This document shows positions 1 through 14,017 of a stretch of 64,000 bases of DNA, piece by piece (the first letter of the stretch is position 1; each line of letters starts with the position of its first letter). The stretch is from Physcomitrium patens (taxonomy: Eukaryota; Streptophyta; Bryopsida; Funariales; Funariaceae): assembly GCF_000002425.4 (NCBI RefSeq), contig NC_037256.1, positions 10,026,083 to 10,090,082 on the forward strand. The letters are read 5' to 3'. The notes under the pieces were generated by a model. The model did not search any database. It saw only the letters and a program-made list of their open reading frames with translations, and was not told the DNA's origin. A program made the position numbers and the translations under genes.

Positions 1-2614
1 CTTTGTTTATTAGAGAGGTATCTGATGATAAGGGTCCGTCAGGCCCATCAGTTCTTACTTCGCCATCCCCAGGGAGTCCAGCAGAACCATTAGTAGTTTC
101 CGACGCTGCGATTATTTCCGCTTCTTCTGGAGAGACTTCAACAATATTACTGCTTTCAAATTTCACTTTTGCTGCAGTGTCGTCATAAACCAATACTGGT
201 TTTGCCTCATCTCCTTTACAAACAACAGACGGCTTTGCAACCAACTTCCGAGCCTTTCCCTGCAGATTTTAACCCACATCCTCGAAATTTACATGATTCG
301 CCATGAGAGGGATACCATTTACTACATAAAATAAGAGTATTCACAAAGTTGACCGCTAATTACGTGAGGAACTCGAATAGAAGAAGGTTGACTTCTAAAA
401 ACCACTTCAACAAAACTAAGTTCTGCAAAAAATACACTATAAGAGAATCCTCTGGTAAAATATTGGAGGAAATATCATTCTGAAGATGCATAGTGTGTAG
501 GTCGGCCGATATCAAACTAACGCGGCATAAAGTGGGGTTGAAACATCATGACTATGTAACTGGAATTCTCGAGTGACCCAATCGTGCAGCACAATCCGGC
601 TACAATACCGCTGCTACATTTACGAGTTCAATTTCATAAAGAGAGTCACGGCATATACTATGACCGGAAATAGTTGAAAACCTAAGGCCCCTTAACAGCC
701 CATAACATTCATTGAGGACCTCAAAAAAATGGTTGAGACCATGAATTAACCCCGAATTCGTGTTCTGAGTAAAGCAACAACTTCAGTTCAACATCATATG
801 CAAGTAAAATTAACACATCTTCCATATAAAGATTATGGAGTTAATGAAGTCTGTGAAAGCATACCAGAAGCCCCAGTGCTTGTAATTGGGCGTCAGCTTT
901 TGGAAAGGTCACCGCATTTTTCCATAGCAATTTCTGAAAACTTTTATTCAAACTATTGAGCTCCCGGATACTGGACATTGGATTTTTACCATCATAATTT
1001 CCATCCTTCAAAACTTCTGCTACTTCGGTCCCCTTTACTTCAGGGTGAGAACCAGAAAAACGGCATGCAAATCCGTAGGGACAAGAAGAAGTCACATCCA
1101 AGAGAGGGCACAATCCCTCCAGATCTTTGGGTTTCTGAAATCAAATAACAAGCGGCGTGAATGAAATACAGTGCATGCACATCATCATAGGAGAAAGGAG
1201 AAGGGAGCAAAAAAAGAAAAAAGAAAAAACTGCGCCATACTTCATCCTGCTTGAATTCATCCCAATCTTCAATTTTCTCAAGAAATTGACAATTTGTGAA
1301 GGTTAACAATTTTCACAGCAAGGACAGATAAAGTAGGAAAAGCTAAAATGGTTATTCTCTTATAAACTGATAAATCGCACAATGAGAACTAAAATAGAAC
1401 TGCGAAATGCAGAAAAAGGACATTTGAATCTGGACCCTAATAACCAAAATGTTGCCTAACCAAGCATTTTACGATCAGTAGAACATAAAGCAACAACTGC
1501 AGCGTTCTAGTTAGCAATCTTGGAGTATTAACTTACTTGTTCCATAAATGCCGCCAGGTCGTGATTAAAGCGACACGAGTCACCAAATTGACATGCATTT
1601 GCGTCACCAGTTTTCGCTACCGCCCCACAAATATTTTCTGCCGAAGTTATAGCCTGGGTTTCAAAACCCCAACCATTGGCATTCAGAAGATCATGCGTAC
1701 AACATGAATTGACGATTTACATCACGATTACCACCAGCATACCCTAAATTCTGTTCTGCAGGAACGCAACTTCCTACATGCAGCTCAAGCATTGACCTAT
1801 TAAGATAAGAATCCAAACCTCCTTCCGTTCTCGTTTTCGTTGGCGTCTAGACTTCTTGTCGACTGAAGCTTTTGCAGTGAAAGGTTTACTAGCCTCTACA
1901 GCATTGGCGGTTCCTTCCTCAGGTGAGTTGGTAACAGCTTCCTTAGTTATGACTATTGACTTGGCCATGACACGAGGTGCAATGTTCAAAACAACATATT
2001 CCCGTTTGACAGGTGCCCGCGATTTGGCTATGAGCTCCTCAGCTGACGGGTAGTTTTCTTTGCTTAGTGCTTGAGCTGAACAGAAGCAGCAATAACCACT
2101 TTATCAATCATAAAAACTTATTTCACGAAGACAACCATCATATGTAAGACAACAGATGAGAGCCCCAACATAATGGCGGGAAACCTAGAGCGCTAAGCCA
2201 AAGCTCACCTCATGAATCAGAAAACGAGAAAAGAAAATTGTATCTACTAAAACAGTGAAAGAGAAATCCAGCAGAACACTTCAAACCACTTGGTGTATGT
2301 CACATACAACATACAATTTTAAGAGAATGAGAGCAAAGTCAACAGATACCACCAACGCAATTTTAGCAGACGTACAACTCAATGCCGCTTCGAACAGCAA
2401 AATGAAAAGGCGAAAAGTTCCAAAACCCCATGTAGCGAGAAAACCTACCACCGTCAGCGCCGTCAGTAGAACCCCCGCCTAAACCCTCCTCCGCTGTCAC
2501 CGACGAAGGCAATTCAGCAGCAACAGCCACCTTAAGCACTTCGTCAGCCATTTGAGAAGCAGTTTCTACGTCAGATTTTCCCACGCCTGCAGAGAGGTCA
2601 TTCCCAACCTCCAT
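1..2614 (-). CDS. DUS3: tRNA-dihydrouridine(47) synthase (DUS3-like), N-terminal five exons, partial
   Basis: Reads right to left and runs off the left edge. Exons by splice signals and frame: 2614-2449, 2075-1819, 1653-1537, 1134-865, 259-1; all junctions are GT-AG and all phases agree, giving about 356 residues. The ATG at 2614 is the first in frame; upstream in-frame codons are not ATG. Exon 2 has the conserved RAPVKREY segment and a basic stretch RRQRKRERK. Exon 3 carries a CCCH zinc finger (C-QFGDS-C-RFN-H) and exon 4 a second one (CPYGFACRF-SGSH), followed by the conserved LLWKNAVTF segment. Two CCCH fingers before the synthase barrel are the hallmark of DUS3, which reduces uridine 47 in the variable loop of cytosolic tRNAs. 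The catalytic FMN barrel lies beyond position 1. Exon 5 is an acidic low-complexity linker. No break is seen. Confidence 0.88.
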
Positions 2615-4413
2615 CACTGCGAAGCGCTTAAACCTTGAAACACAAACCCGCAAACCCCACAACGACAAAGGAGCATATTCTTCGAGACAAAATCTTTAAC
2701 GAAGTTGAAACTGTATACAGCAACGCGCTCACAGGCCCCACCGCTACGCAAGGTCGGGATCCCTTGACCGGGAGATGAATGAGGGCCCCGCTCTAGCTCT
2801 CATCATCCATTACAGTAACTGATTCCGCTGTAATTCTCTTCATGTGATCGTCAACCACTGCATCCACGAGTGGGGAAATGGTGTAGTGAAGTATTTTGAG
2901 CTCGTGAGCTAGAAATATAATCATGTTTCGATATGCGTCGTTTCCAGTTTGAGTTGGAGCACCGCCACTTCGTCACTTTCTGGTACCATGCGGATCACTT
3001 CCTAGGCCAGGAGTGTCCTTGCAATCATGGTTGCATCCGCATATTTACCTCCTCCATTCTGCCAAGATGGATTGGTTTCTCTCTAAATGCACCGTGCTCT
3101 CTGCAAATCGGAGGGTAGTTCATAGCGATGTTAAGTTCTGGCAAATTGTTACTTCAATGTTCATGACCGTAAAACCCTCAAGTGTTTTCCTGGAGTTGCA
3201 CATAGTCAAGTTGCGGAGTAATCCGGGATGATGTAAATAGATTCACAAGACGTGATGTCACCGTCGAGTTCACAGCAATGGCATTCCAAAGTATCTCGAA
3301 AGTGCTGTAGTTTTGAGAGAAAATTTCGAACAGCAGGATTCGGATAGTTGCCCTCTGTGGACCAGAGAGTGGACTTTTACAACCACAGAATAATGTATGA
3401 GCAATTCAACGCACGGTTAAGTACATTTTGGTGAATAAAATTTACAAATGATACATTAGAGAACAATTTGGGTTTTGAACTAATGCATGGGCTTGGGACC
3501 TGCACAAGGAATTCTGTGATTTGTTTCGCATCAAAGCCTTGATTCGTAGTAAAAAGTGACTCTACATAATATTATCAAAATGCGATACTAGGCGATTCAG
3601 TTTAAACAAAATCGTTGACATAGCCAAATCATCGATCACAAAAACAGCTCAAGTAGACACCAGTCACTGATCGAAGATGGAAGTGGTACAGCTCTTTACA
3701 CAGTACAACTTACAACCAAAGAACATGCATTTAAAGCCACTTATATTATCCCATGCAGAAGGATAGCCAGATGACCCATTCGTCTTTTACACTTCGCTGA
3801 GGGGAATAATGGTAATCATGTGGGACCTTTTAAGAGCTTAAAGATTGAGTTATGCATCTTACATATAAAAACCTCATCCTAACTGTTGAAACACAACAAG
3901 AACCCTACCTGGTAACTTTCAACAGTCACCTAAAAATTATATCATATGTGAACTACCATGACATCACACTTCTTGTGAATTCATTTCCATCTGCATCTGC
4001 TTGCATCCTGCTATACATAAAACTTCAATCATGCAATAAATGCCAGCAATAATGTCCAGGTCTGGCTTCTTATAAACAGCTGGCATCATTAAACTGATAT
4101 CACTAGCTCTAAGCAATATAGTGCACACACCCACTGAAGCAAGAATTCACGGACCCTGAATCGTTCAATTGAAATAACCTGGGCCTATAGCAAAATAAAT
4201 CAATCGTACGCTCGATTCACAGGCTGATCAGATTAATGATGTATATATCAAAAAAGGTTGATGTTCTAATCATCTGGTTTGATTTGGTTTCCAAAGAAGC
4301 ACTTTCTACATAAGCAGAATGTTACCAATTTAGAGAAAAATATAAAATTTGACAGACAGCATTCTCTGAGCACTTTTGAGGAATAAATTACCTGTCAAAA
4401 ATTGAAAATATTT
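2615..4413. other. Intergenic: DUS3 promoter side and cyclophilin-40 downstream region
   Basis: This holds the 5' flank of the DUS3-like gene and the 3' flank of the cyclophilin-40 gene, which point the same way. Short ORFs here (for example near 2933-3231) show no family motif, and no splice-consistent coding chain was found. The first 700 bases (2.7-3.4 kb) are richer in GC than the rest and may include 5' UTR or promoter sequence. Confidence 0.5.
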
Positions 4414-7400
4414 TTACTTGAACATTCGGGCATAGAACTTCTTCTCTCTCTCATTCCGCTCTTTGATCTGAAATCATCAGCCAGCATTAGCAAGGACAAC
4501 AAAAGACTCACATTCCAGATATACACAAATATCTTTACGCATTAGGATGAAATTTCTATGTACCAGAGTCATCCAGAAAACTTATATAAATTACATTTTT
4601 CCGAACAGCTGCAAGCTCCTTCTTAATTCCAGCTGTACAGATAAGTAGCATAAACAATCAGCAAATATCATAAAAGATTGATCACACACGTACATTCTTA
4701 GTGACAAAACCCTCGAATCACCACAGTGCAGACAACTTCAAGCTCACTCCCCAGTATGACATATCCTACACCACGACAAAGAATTCACAAACCTCAAAAC
4801 CTGCAGGAACATCATGATATGAAATACATGCGAGACCAGTGATACAACAAACTGAGTCGTCCAATCCCATTTAATACATTATTAATGCAGTTCAAATTTT
4901 TAGAAAAATACTTGATTGACATAACATATCCAGACATAAGTCAATGTCAGAAACTTTAGTTCATGATGAAAATGAGGCATTAAAACCTAGAAGTTCCTCA
5001 CCGTCATTCGGTTCAATATTTGAGGCTTTAGTTAAGCTCATCAATGCTGAATCGATGTCACCCATCGCTAAAAGAGCCTGCATCATAGAGAAAACAACTT
5101 TTTCCTTCATGCTTTGAACACAAGCCAACCAAAAGATACCTCAACTCAAGATTTTTGTAAGAATATAGTACGCGAGGGTCCATGCCCATCTAGAGACTCA
5201 TACAAGAAGCTTGCAATTATGCTTCAACATACAGAGACTTAACCTGGCCACGACGGAAAAGAGCTTTCACATTATCAACTCCAGTTTGCATAGCGTATTC
5301 ACAGTCGGTCAATGCACCCTGAGGATTTTGAAGGTCAACTTGCAGGCCTGTCACCAACAATTTCATCATGAAGTCTGGTTGTAAAACATGTGTACGTATG
5401 TGAAAACTCTATTTTGAAATTGGTTACACAAACATAAATGTTATTTCAAGTATATCCTATCTGAAATATTTAAAATATATTGCGAAAGTAATCTATTATC
5501 TAAGATGAGAAGGGTTGAAAACTATACTTACAGCACTATTCGTTAATACAAGAGACTTCATCTTGCGCAACAAAATGCTTCTTGCTGTAAACCACCGTTA
5601 GACAGTAATGTGTCAATCACCAGGTTAAAATCATGCCATCTGCTCAAAAGAGGAATTCTCAATACAAAAGTTTAAAATGCCATCTCTGGAGAATACACCT
5701 TGGCAACTTACTTTCATCAAGCTCTTCTTTCTCCCAGCATACATCCAGGTACCGTAGAGCCTTCCGATACATTCTTAGTGCGGTCTTGTAATCTCCTTTC
5801 TAGTTCAAAAATTCAAGCAAATATTACGAACGGTTCCATAACCTCCAAAAAACTCTTTACCAGCAACAATCATGATCAAGAGATAGGATAGAAGATGATA
5901 TTTTACGAAAGGATAAAATGCGCATTAGGCGGTCTCGTTTCAGGTTGATGAATCTAATGAGCACCTTAAAAAATTCATTTCCAAAGACGCGGGCAGAATC
6001 AACTGCTGCCTCCCTCCAAGCTGCATCAACTGGCTGAACGTCTAAGTCTGACGGCCAATCCGGATAAGTATCTCCATCTTGTGTGAATCCTAGAAAATTC
6101 ATCATCCGTCACTCTAACAACGTCAGTAACTTTCTACAGGGCATGCTGTTATTTTCAACTTTGAAACAAGAAATAGGAGTCTACCATGTACTAGAGATAC
6201 AAGTTTAGACAGCAAGCCACAGCGACCTAGAAAAGAGTCCATAAAAAGAGGAAAGAATTGAGGACGGAAATGTATCCAAAGCTCGTACCACGACGCCATC
6301 GTCTGCGCCTTCCGGCAGCTCACCACAGTCCACGATGCGCAACTCATTCAAGGGTAAGTCAGTTGAACTGTCGGTTGGCTGGTGCTCAAGGGAGCGCACG
6401 ATCCCCATGCCCTTCAAAACCTTGCCAAACAAAACATGCTTTCCGTCGAGGTGGGGTGTTCGATTAGTAACAATGAAAAACTGGAATCCATTCGTATTTG
6501 GACCAGCATTCGCCATATACAGCATGCCCTTCCGCTCATGCTTCATTTGAAAGTTCTTGTCGTCAAAACTCTTTCCATAGATAGACTCACCACCAGTTCC
6601 GTTCGCATTCTCAAAGTCTCCACCTTGGATTATGAATTCTTTTATCACCCTGTGGAAAATGCTTCTCTGTTCAATAGAGGACATCCAAGATTTATGCAGA
6701 ATGATAATCTGGTCAGTCAGCAGGAATAAGCAGTCGGGCGGTGCATCCACAATGGATCACTCGATACAAGGCATGCAATGAATAGAAAACTGTAATTATA
6801 CAAGTCCGCGCGTTCCAATCGTGTTAACCACACGCAAGCTACCAAGGTTTTTCCTAATAACATTAAATTCTACGCACAATTCTCCGAAATACGTTCTTAC
6901 AAAGATCACGCTTTCAAGGCGCCATCACTTGATGATAGATTCCTACAAATGCGACATTTCAACAAATATGAATTCATGCCACCCTCGTTATGATAAAAAC
7001 CCACTTTGCCTTGCGACAAAGCGCAGCTGTCAAGTACAAAGAAGTGGCTAAAGACTACTGTGTCTGCATAGATCAGTAATATGAACTCGATCGCTTTCCT
7101 GAGACTGAGCCAAATGCACAACTGAAGTAGTCCACCTGAAGGAAGACAAGCGCTTTTCCTTATACTTATAGAGTGAGTTTATGGCGAGAATCTGACGAGG
7201 AAGAGCAACCTACAGCGGTGATCACTTCCATTATGCTGCGGCTACGCAAGCAGATCTTTCTAGTAAACTCAATTCTTGCGTTTCAATCATCTATCAACCA
7301 CATCCAATCTGACCTACCAAGACCCTTTCACAATATTTCGTGTGTATCAAAGGCCCCTCATCACACAAAGTTCCCGACACTAAACCCGAAATGTAACTAG

Positions 7401-7684
7401 AATCTAGTGAGCATTGTGACGTGTGGCGACCTACGAAACTGACGACATGGGATCCGTGCATGTCATGAATGAAAGAAGAACTGAATTATTAACATACTTT
7501 GTAATAGAAAGGGCGTCTAGAGACTGGCCCAATGCCTTTCTCCCCCGTGGAAATTCTCGGCCGTCCTCGGGGCAACATCTGCGAAAAGTTCGAAAACGAT
7601 CCGCCCTTCCAAGTCGCCCCCTATACTGATGTCAAAGAACACCTTCGGGTTCTTGAACCCGGCGGATGTTGGGTCAGCACTCAT
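4414..7684 (-). CDS. CYP40: Cyclophilin-40-type peptidyl-prolyl isomerase (PPIase + TPR), nine exons, three apparent frame breaks
   Basis: Exons on the minus strand: 7684-7498, 6666-6289, 6089-5965, 5799-5712, 5584-5532, 5347-5244, 5077-5002, 4632-4595, 4467-4414 (stop TAA 4414-4416). Start is the ATG beginning MSADP; an ATG 24 bases upstream is also in frame. Exons 1-2 encode a cyclophilin domain ([50 protein letters not shown]). Exon 3 starts the linker and exons 4-8 encode TPR repeats ([32 protein letters not shown]). The end is [15 protein letters not shown]. The family (SQUINT in Arabidopsis) is an HSP90 co-chaperone that supports AGO1 loading. Three places do not hold frame: exon 1 lacks 11 bases after TAENF (near 7547), exon 3 lacks one base at its start (near 6087), exon 6 lacks one (near 5330). 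Exon lengths total 1103; adding 13 gives 372 codons, close to the usual length. The gene is either a recent pseudogene or carries assembly errors. Confidence 0.8.
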
Positions 7685-9280
7685 GCTCGCGACAGCAAAT
7701 ATCACCATGTACCGCACGCCAATGAATCCTAAACCCCGACAACTTCACACCACAGTAATTGATCCTCCCACAACTTCACAATTGTTTACAGAAACAAAGA
7801 AAGAAAGAAGGGAGAGAGAGAGAGAGAGAGAGGAAAACAAAAATAAATCAAAAAATAAAAACGCTGAATAAAATATGTAGCTTCTTCTCCCTCAAAGGAT
7901 TCCCTCGTACACTTAAATTGTAAAAACCCGAATCGCAAACCATGCAGCTAAACACAAAATCTTCACCTCTAATCTCAAAGCCCCTTCTAAAGACTACCAC
8001 CAATGAGCTAGGGTTCCGGAATTCCCACCCCTAAGACTACGAGACTACATCCAAAAAAACAGCCACCGATGTTCCAAAATCCGCTTCAGGCTCCCTACGA
8101 CACACCAGCAGCATCTCACACCACTGCAGAGCTATCAGAATTAAATCTTCAAGTGAACCCACTGCTAAGATTTTACAGTAACCATTGAAATGTAGTGTAA
8201 GAGTAATGCCATTTGCTTAGGTTTACTATGAATGCTGCAACTACCACTTGAAGTTACATGTTTATGCTGTTAGGTGTTATGAATATCTGGCATTGCATAA
8301 TTGGAGACTTGAAGTTTTTCAAAGACTGATTGTTGTGGTAAAGTGTCATCTTTATGATTGTACTTCAGAAAAATCATCCTCAAACAAGTCTACAGAGGTG
8401 TTGAACTAGATCAATGTTAATAATGGATTCAAATAAAAAAAACATCATAATAATATTGTATTAAATTTGTACATAATAGTATAGAAGTGTTTGACTACGA
8501 TAGCATTTTGTAAATTTTAACTAGTTGATTCCCAAAAAAGAAAAGAAAAGAAAAGAAAAAGAAAACAACACTGAACTTGCATTACGATTTTAGAGAAGAC
8601 ATTACTAAATGTTGAACGAGGCTATTAAAATTATTTCTAATCCATAATCTTAATTACTTAAATAAAAAAATACTATGTAGGATAAATTTTTGGTTAGATA
8701 TTATTTTTTTCATTTTTTTTCATTTTCTAAAAATTCTAATATATAAAATTTTGGAGGCTTAAAATTTCATTATTTCTAAACATTTCTTAAATTTGGTGTC
8801 CTTGTTTTTTTTTGTTTTAATCTAAATTTAAACCTTTAGTCTTTGTATTTCTAATCCCCAATTTGAGACAATCTTTTACATACATTTGATTGAACCAATT
8901 TATTGCAAAATTTGTAGGTTTGAAATTTCTCATAAATATTTGAGGCATCTCTTTTAAATTCATTTTTTGGTTTCACATGTTGAGTAGTTTGAGCATTGCA
9001 ACAATTTGCTTTTCACAAACAATATCTTCAGAACACCTTCAAAAACCTTTAAAAAAAACATATAAAATAATTATTTAAGAATTTATTGTGGATTTTTTTT
9101 ATTATTATTATTTTTCCATTTTTTCCATTTTTTCCATTTTTTTTTCAAAAAAGTTCTTTCTACAAAATGGGCAATAACATCATTAGCAAAATATTCCATT
9201 TATGCTTGAACAAAATCTTTATTAACTTCCACAAACTTAGAGATAGTTCAAAGAAAAAAACTGAGTAACTTATCTTAAAG
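7685..9280. other. Cyclophilin-40 upstream region, then AT-rich non-coding DNA
   Basis: The first few hundred bases are the 5' flank of the cyclophilin-40 gene and include a GA-rich run at about 7797-7832, a common plant promoter feature. From about 8200 on the sequence is very AT-rich, with short A/T homopolymers and an AAAAG run near 8537-8560. No gene chain was found. Confidence 0.5.
7806..7832. repeat. (GA)n microsatellite
   Basis: A run of GA dinucleotides sits about 120 bases upstream of the cyclophilin-40 start codon, within a purine-rich stretch. It could be part of the core promoter or 5' UTR (CT-rich on the sense strand). Confidence 0.85.
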
Positions 9281-12060
9281 TATGATATCTATTGGTGTAG
9301 TCGAAATGTTTCTTCCAGTTTATGCTCATCCTGGAAGTTCATGGGTGTCTCTACTAATCCGCTATCTAGAAGAGCATGCTGGAAATTTTCTTTTGCACAC
9401 ATCAAACTTGTTTACCATTATTTTAGTAGCTATAACTGTGAGTCTGATGATGCTGGAATGGTGATGGCCACCACAGATTGCTTCTGGAGCCCATGAGAGT
9501 AGAAATACAAAGACTATGCAATCTCTGTGCCAAAAAGACAAGCTTGTGGGTTTTGTGAAGAAGGAAATGGTTAACGGAGCATTCTCATGTTGTTAAGCAC
9601 TGTTGGCTTTCATGGAACTGGAAGCTTGTGAGTTCTCGAGCCAGTTTTATGACGGCGAACTATCGCTTTTGCCTTTCGAAGTGCTGGCAACTGAAAGCAA
9701 CTTTCTCATCTTGGATCCCCTCACCCAATTATTAACCCTCATTCTTGCTCTTCGCATTGGATACGTTGGAGTTCTCAAGGTGTATATTGTTCAAGAGAAT
9801 GATGAGTCACTGATCGCACTTAAACCAATGGAGGAAAAGAAGTGTCCCGAACTGCATAAGAGGTGGAAATGTGCGGAGACTCTTCTCTGAACGGGCGAAA
9901 AGTATCTCGAAGATTCACAATGGTATCGCCCTAGATTCACAGTGTAACTCTCGTCCATGGTGTATTGGTGTGGAATTGTAATCTGAAATTTATCAAATCA
10001 TGTAAATTACTTAATCCGACACCGATATGAAGCCTGCGATTCTGCATATTTTTGAATAAATACTCATCTCTCTGACATGCCCTGCAGCATCGGTTTAACA
10101 GTGCCAGTTGCACTCCATTTAACGATTCCAACTGAATGTGCCAATTTAATCCTGCAATTGCTGCGGGAAGCTTCATGATCTAGAGGCCCAAGTTTATCAG
10201 ACGGCAAATTGTTCGCTTGCTCAGTTTGGAACTACTTGTACTACAACTTCACGCAAAACATCGAACAGTTTTAAACGGAAGGTTTGAGCATCACTGCAGT
10301 TGCTGAATGCTTGCACACTAGCCACGTTTTTTTTAACTAGATAGTTTCCCCTGCACTTGACAGCAAAGTGATATATCCCCGCAATGAGTATGTACTAAGT
10401 AGAATAGTACATGGCAGTTTCAATTCTCTTCTTTCTTACTCGTATAAGATGAGTGCTTCTCCTGCGATAAGTTGCAGTTATGAGCAATTTCGCAGCAATA
10501 AGGCCAGTTTTTTAATCAGTCCATTCCCGTTCGCATTGTGATTCCAGAGAGCAGGTGCCTTCAAATAAAACCACCAGAAGTTAATGTGGAGGTTCAGTCT
10601 CTGCCGCCGACTGCAAAGCTCACTACAATTTTGCCGACACTAGTACTAAGCTGTACTTCAAACATGTTCAGAGTGTGTCTCAGCACAATGTCCATGAATG
10701 ATTTAGAACTCTCCTTTATCACGAAACCTAACAATCACTCATCGGTTCCGTTTTTGATCTTCTCTTGCGTCAACTGTGCTCCCGCCAATTGCAGGCATAG
10801 CCAAGTAGCGGAATGAGTAGATTTCATTTGTTCAGTACGTGCCAGTCAGCATAACGCATCCACTTGTGCAGAGCATCCCTTCAAATTCTTTACACATAAG
10901 CTTGCAGAGACTAACACTTCATAATCTACCAAGTCAACTGAGGAGTAGTGTCATGCCAGGGAAGAACTTACAGTTAAACTTCCAGTATAGAGGGTTTCGA
11001 CACTCATGTGCCCCTGCTGGAACCCAATAGTCGCGGTTCCCATCCTGTGGTGTGACTGGTGATGTTGTACTTTGTCGATTGAAAGTACACAAAGTCCAGT
11101 TCCAAGACATGCTGACTGGCATGTACTAAACAAACTGTCAGAGAAGTTAAAAACAGCTGTCAGTCGCGGGTCAATGTCTGTCCTTATAACCACACCATAA
11201 CTGCGCTGAAATAGGGAAATGACAACCATCACGTAAGTACTTGTTCGAGAAGCTTCTCTACCCTCGCCGGCAAAAGAGGATAATCAACCTCTAGGATTCT
11301 CAACCTACTGAGAAGCTCTGCATTCTGCAAAGTAGAGTGAAGAATTCCGTGAATCGATTAATGAGTTGTGTGAGTGACATCCAAATGGCCCGATTCTATC
11401 AGCCATGGAGTTATCGTCGGATCGAACAGACCATGTGCGAACACTCAGTTCTCCCACTTGTGGCTTGGCCCACATTTTAGCTCGGACTGCCACTGAAATG
11501 GACCCAACATGGGATGGATTGGCAGCTGGTTCAAGCACGTCGACATGTCCATCTCCAAGTCATCTCCACACTGGCGTAGTTTCCATGTCATGGGAGAGAA
11601 TATCAACCAGGGGTTCATTTATAACATTTGCCGATATAACTACAATCACCATATTCTGCATCATCACAAGCGCAAGGAGGTTCGAGCCAGTTGTGGTATT
11701 GCTTTATTTTCATTTTCTCCAGGTTTCTTCCAATATTTTCCATTTCACCCCGATCCCTCACCAGTGTGTTTACAAAGTAGGTGTCGTTCATCCAGTCATG
11801 TACACCAGTAATCCCCTTCAAGGCTTTCCCATGCAGGGCTCAGTTTCCATAAAAAAACGTGGCCCGATTCTCACCCATGGGTGAAGTGGGCCATATTGTA
11901 CCCACCAGCATTGGGAGGAACGCAGGCAGTTTGTGGATAAGCCCACACTTTGATTGTGTATGAATCGTTGGAGACTCAATGAGTGGGGGAGCAATTAACA
12001 GACGTACTTCTGCTATCCCTGGCTGCATGACTTGGCCTTCAGGTACAACCATGGCGCCTC
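9281..12060. other. GC-richer block with no recognisable gene
   Basis: This block differs sharply from the AT-rich DNA on both sides and looks gene-like in composition. Many short ORFs exist on both strands, for example minus 11884-11305 with a cysteine cluster (PPCACDDAEYGDC), minus 11232-10951, and plus 9603-9890. None could be linked to a known family, and no chain of exons with agreeing phases was found. It may be a decayed gene, a long non-coding RNA locus or a multi-exon gene I could not resolve. No function is proposed. Confidence 0.35.
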
Positions 12061-13396
12061 AAGGACAAGGCTTTCAGAGAAACCTCCACCAAGCAGTATA
12101 AAAAAAAACACCCCTGTTCTTTTACTAGGTACTTCAACACTGGTGCAATCTAACTACCGCTAGTACCTAGAAACTTGATCGACACTAGAACCTCAAATTA
12201 GCGCTATGAACCGGATGGTCTCACAATCTCTATAATGTAAATTTATATATTAGATTTTTTTTATTTTTTATTTTTTTTTGTAGATATGAAGGTTTGGATT
12301 TTAGTCTCCACCTGTTATTGAGAAAAAAATTAACTTATCAAGTGTATATGGATAATTTTGTGCAAAAATAATCAAGTAATAGAGAATAATATATTAAAGA
12401 TGATAAAAATCATGCAAAAATATTTAGATACAAGAAGGGTGACAAGTCATAAAATAAAATAAATTTTCTTCGTCAAAGTTTTAGATAAGATGTTGCATTA
12501 GCTAAAACTAGTAAATTATTATAATTTTGTGTTATTATTTGCATGTTATAGAAGTTTTATTTAAATATGTAAAAGTTAATGTCAACAACATTGTGTCCCC
12601 TTCTGAAAATTAATTCAAAAAAATTATTAGTATTTATTAGTGAAATAATATATATATATATATATATATATTAACTTATTAACTTTTTTATAAAAAAATT
12701 TAAATTTGAATGCACTCTAAAAGCTGCTAGTAATTTTTAACGTTGTGCTCTGTTAAACACAAATAAATTTCATCTGTGTCTGTAATTTAATTAAGAAATC
12801 TCAAATATGAATTGAAGAGTTTACCATGAATATGAAAAATTATCTAGTTAAAACCACCTAGCAACAAAAATTTGGTTAAATGTCTAACCATTTGCAGAAA
12901 CATTTGTTAATTGTCACTAAAACATTTCAAACGTGTTTGGTTGTAAGTTGTTGGTGTTTGAGATCTAGAATATATCCAATTTATAAAAATTAGGATAATC
13001 AAAATTATTAGTATTTTTTATGTAGATAAACCTGAGAAATTTTGTCGTCAGTAAAATTGGCTCTGAAGAAATCAGTAATTTGATAATCTTACTATTTATT
13101 ACTGATCCTGTACAACTATTTTGCTAAATTTTGTTTCATGTTTTGTGCAAATGATAACTTATTGATGAAACATACATAAATACAAATCAAAGCTTTAAGC
13201 GTTTAAAAATAAAATTATGATTATTAATGCACTTTTGAATTTAATCAAATTTATTATTTTCTAATTTAAAATAAAATAAAATAAAATAACAAAAAATCTA
13301 TATACACATATTGTAATTTAAAATATGTTTAAGAAATAGACAAAAACTTCGAATACTGATTATATATCTAATAAAGAAACCTCAAAATTATCAAGA

Positions 13397-13440
<44 letters not shown>

Positions 13441-13970
13441 TATATCCAAGACTGTGAACTAGTACCACTACATTACAAATCTAATTGTCCTCGATAGTCT
13501 TTTCCTTTCAAACCAAATCTAAGATAAGCAAACAAGTCTTTAGGAACTCCTGTTGAAACTTATTATTTTTTCTTAAATCTTTCCAAGCAAAGCTATTGAA
13601 GTCTTTCTTCTAAAATATGTTTCTTTAAATATTCAAAGCTCTTTACTGTCTAGAGTTTTAAGATTGAAAGAAAACAAGTTAATGTACTTTATACATATCA
13701 CTGCAAAGATTCTACATGTATTGGATATTTTAATATTTTTTCATATATATATTTACTTCGATATTTTTTATTTATCTTTAATTTATTTGACTTTAAGAAT
13801 TCCTTTAGCAAATATAAACTTTCAAAGACCAAGTAAAAATAAAAAACCAATAATGCTTTCATAAATTTTTTCTTCCAAAGACACTTCGAAAATATGAAAT
13901 AATATTTTGTTTAAAAAAATTATTGATTAAAATTTTAAATAAATAGAAATGAATTTCTAAACAGCTTATT

Positions 13971-14017
<47 letters not shown>

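Noticed and set aside
1040-1309. Minus-strand ORF between DUS3 exons 3 and 4
   Set aside because: It overlaps exon 4 in another frame and the rest lies in the intron; the zinc-finger frame with good splice signals wins.
9281-12060. Possible HAP2/GCS1-like gamete fusion gene
   Set aside because: A few cysteine-rich stretches suggested it, but no conserved HAP2 segment could be aligned and no exon chain held.
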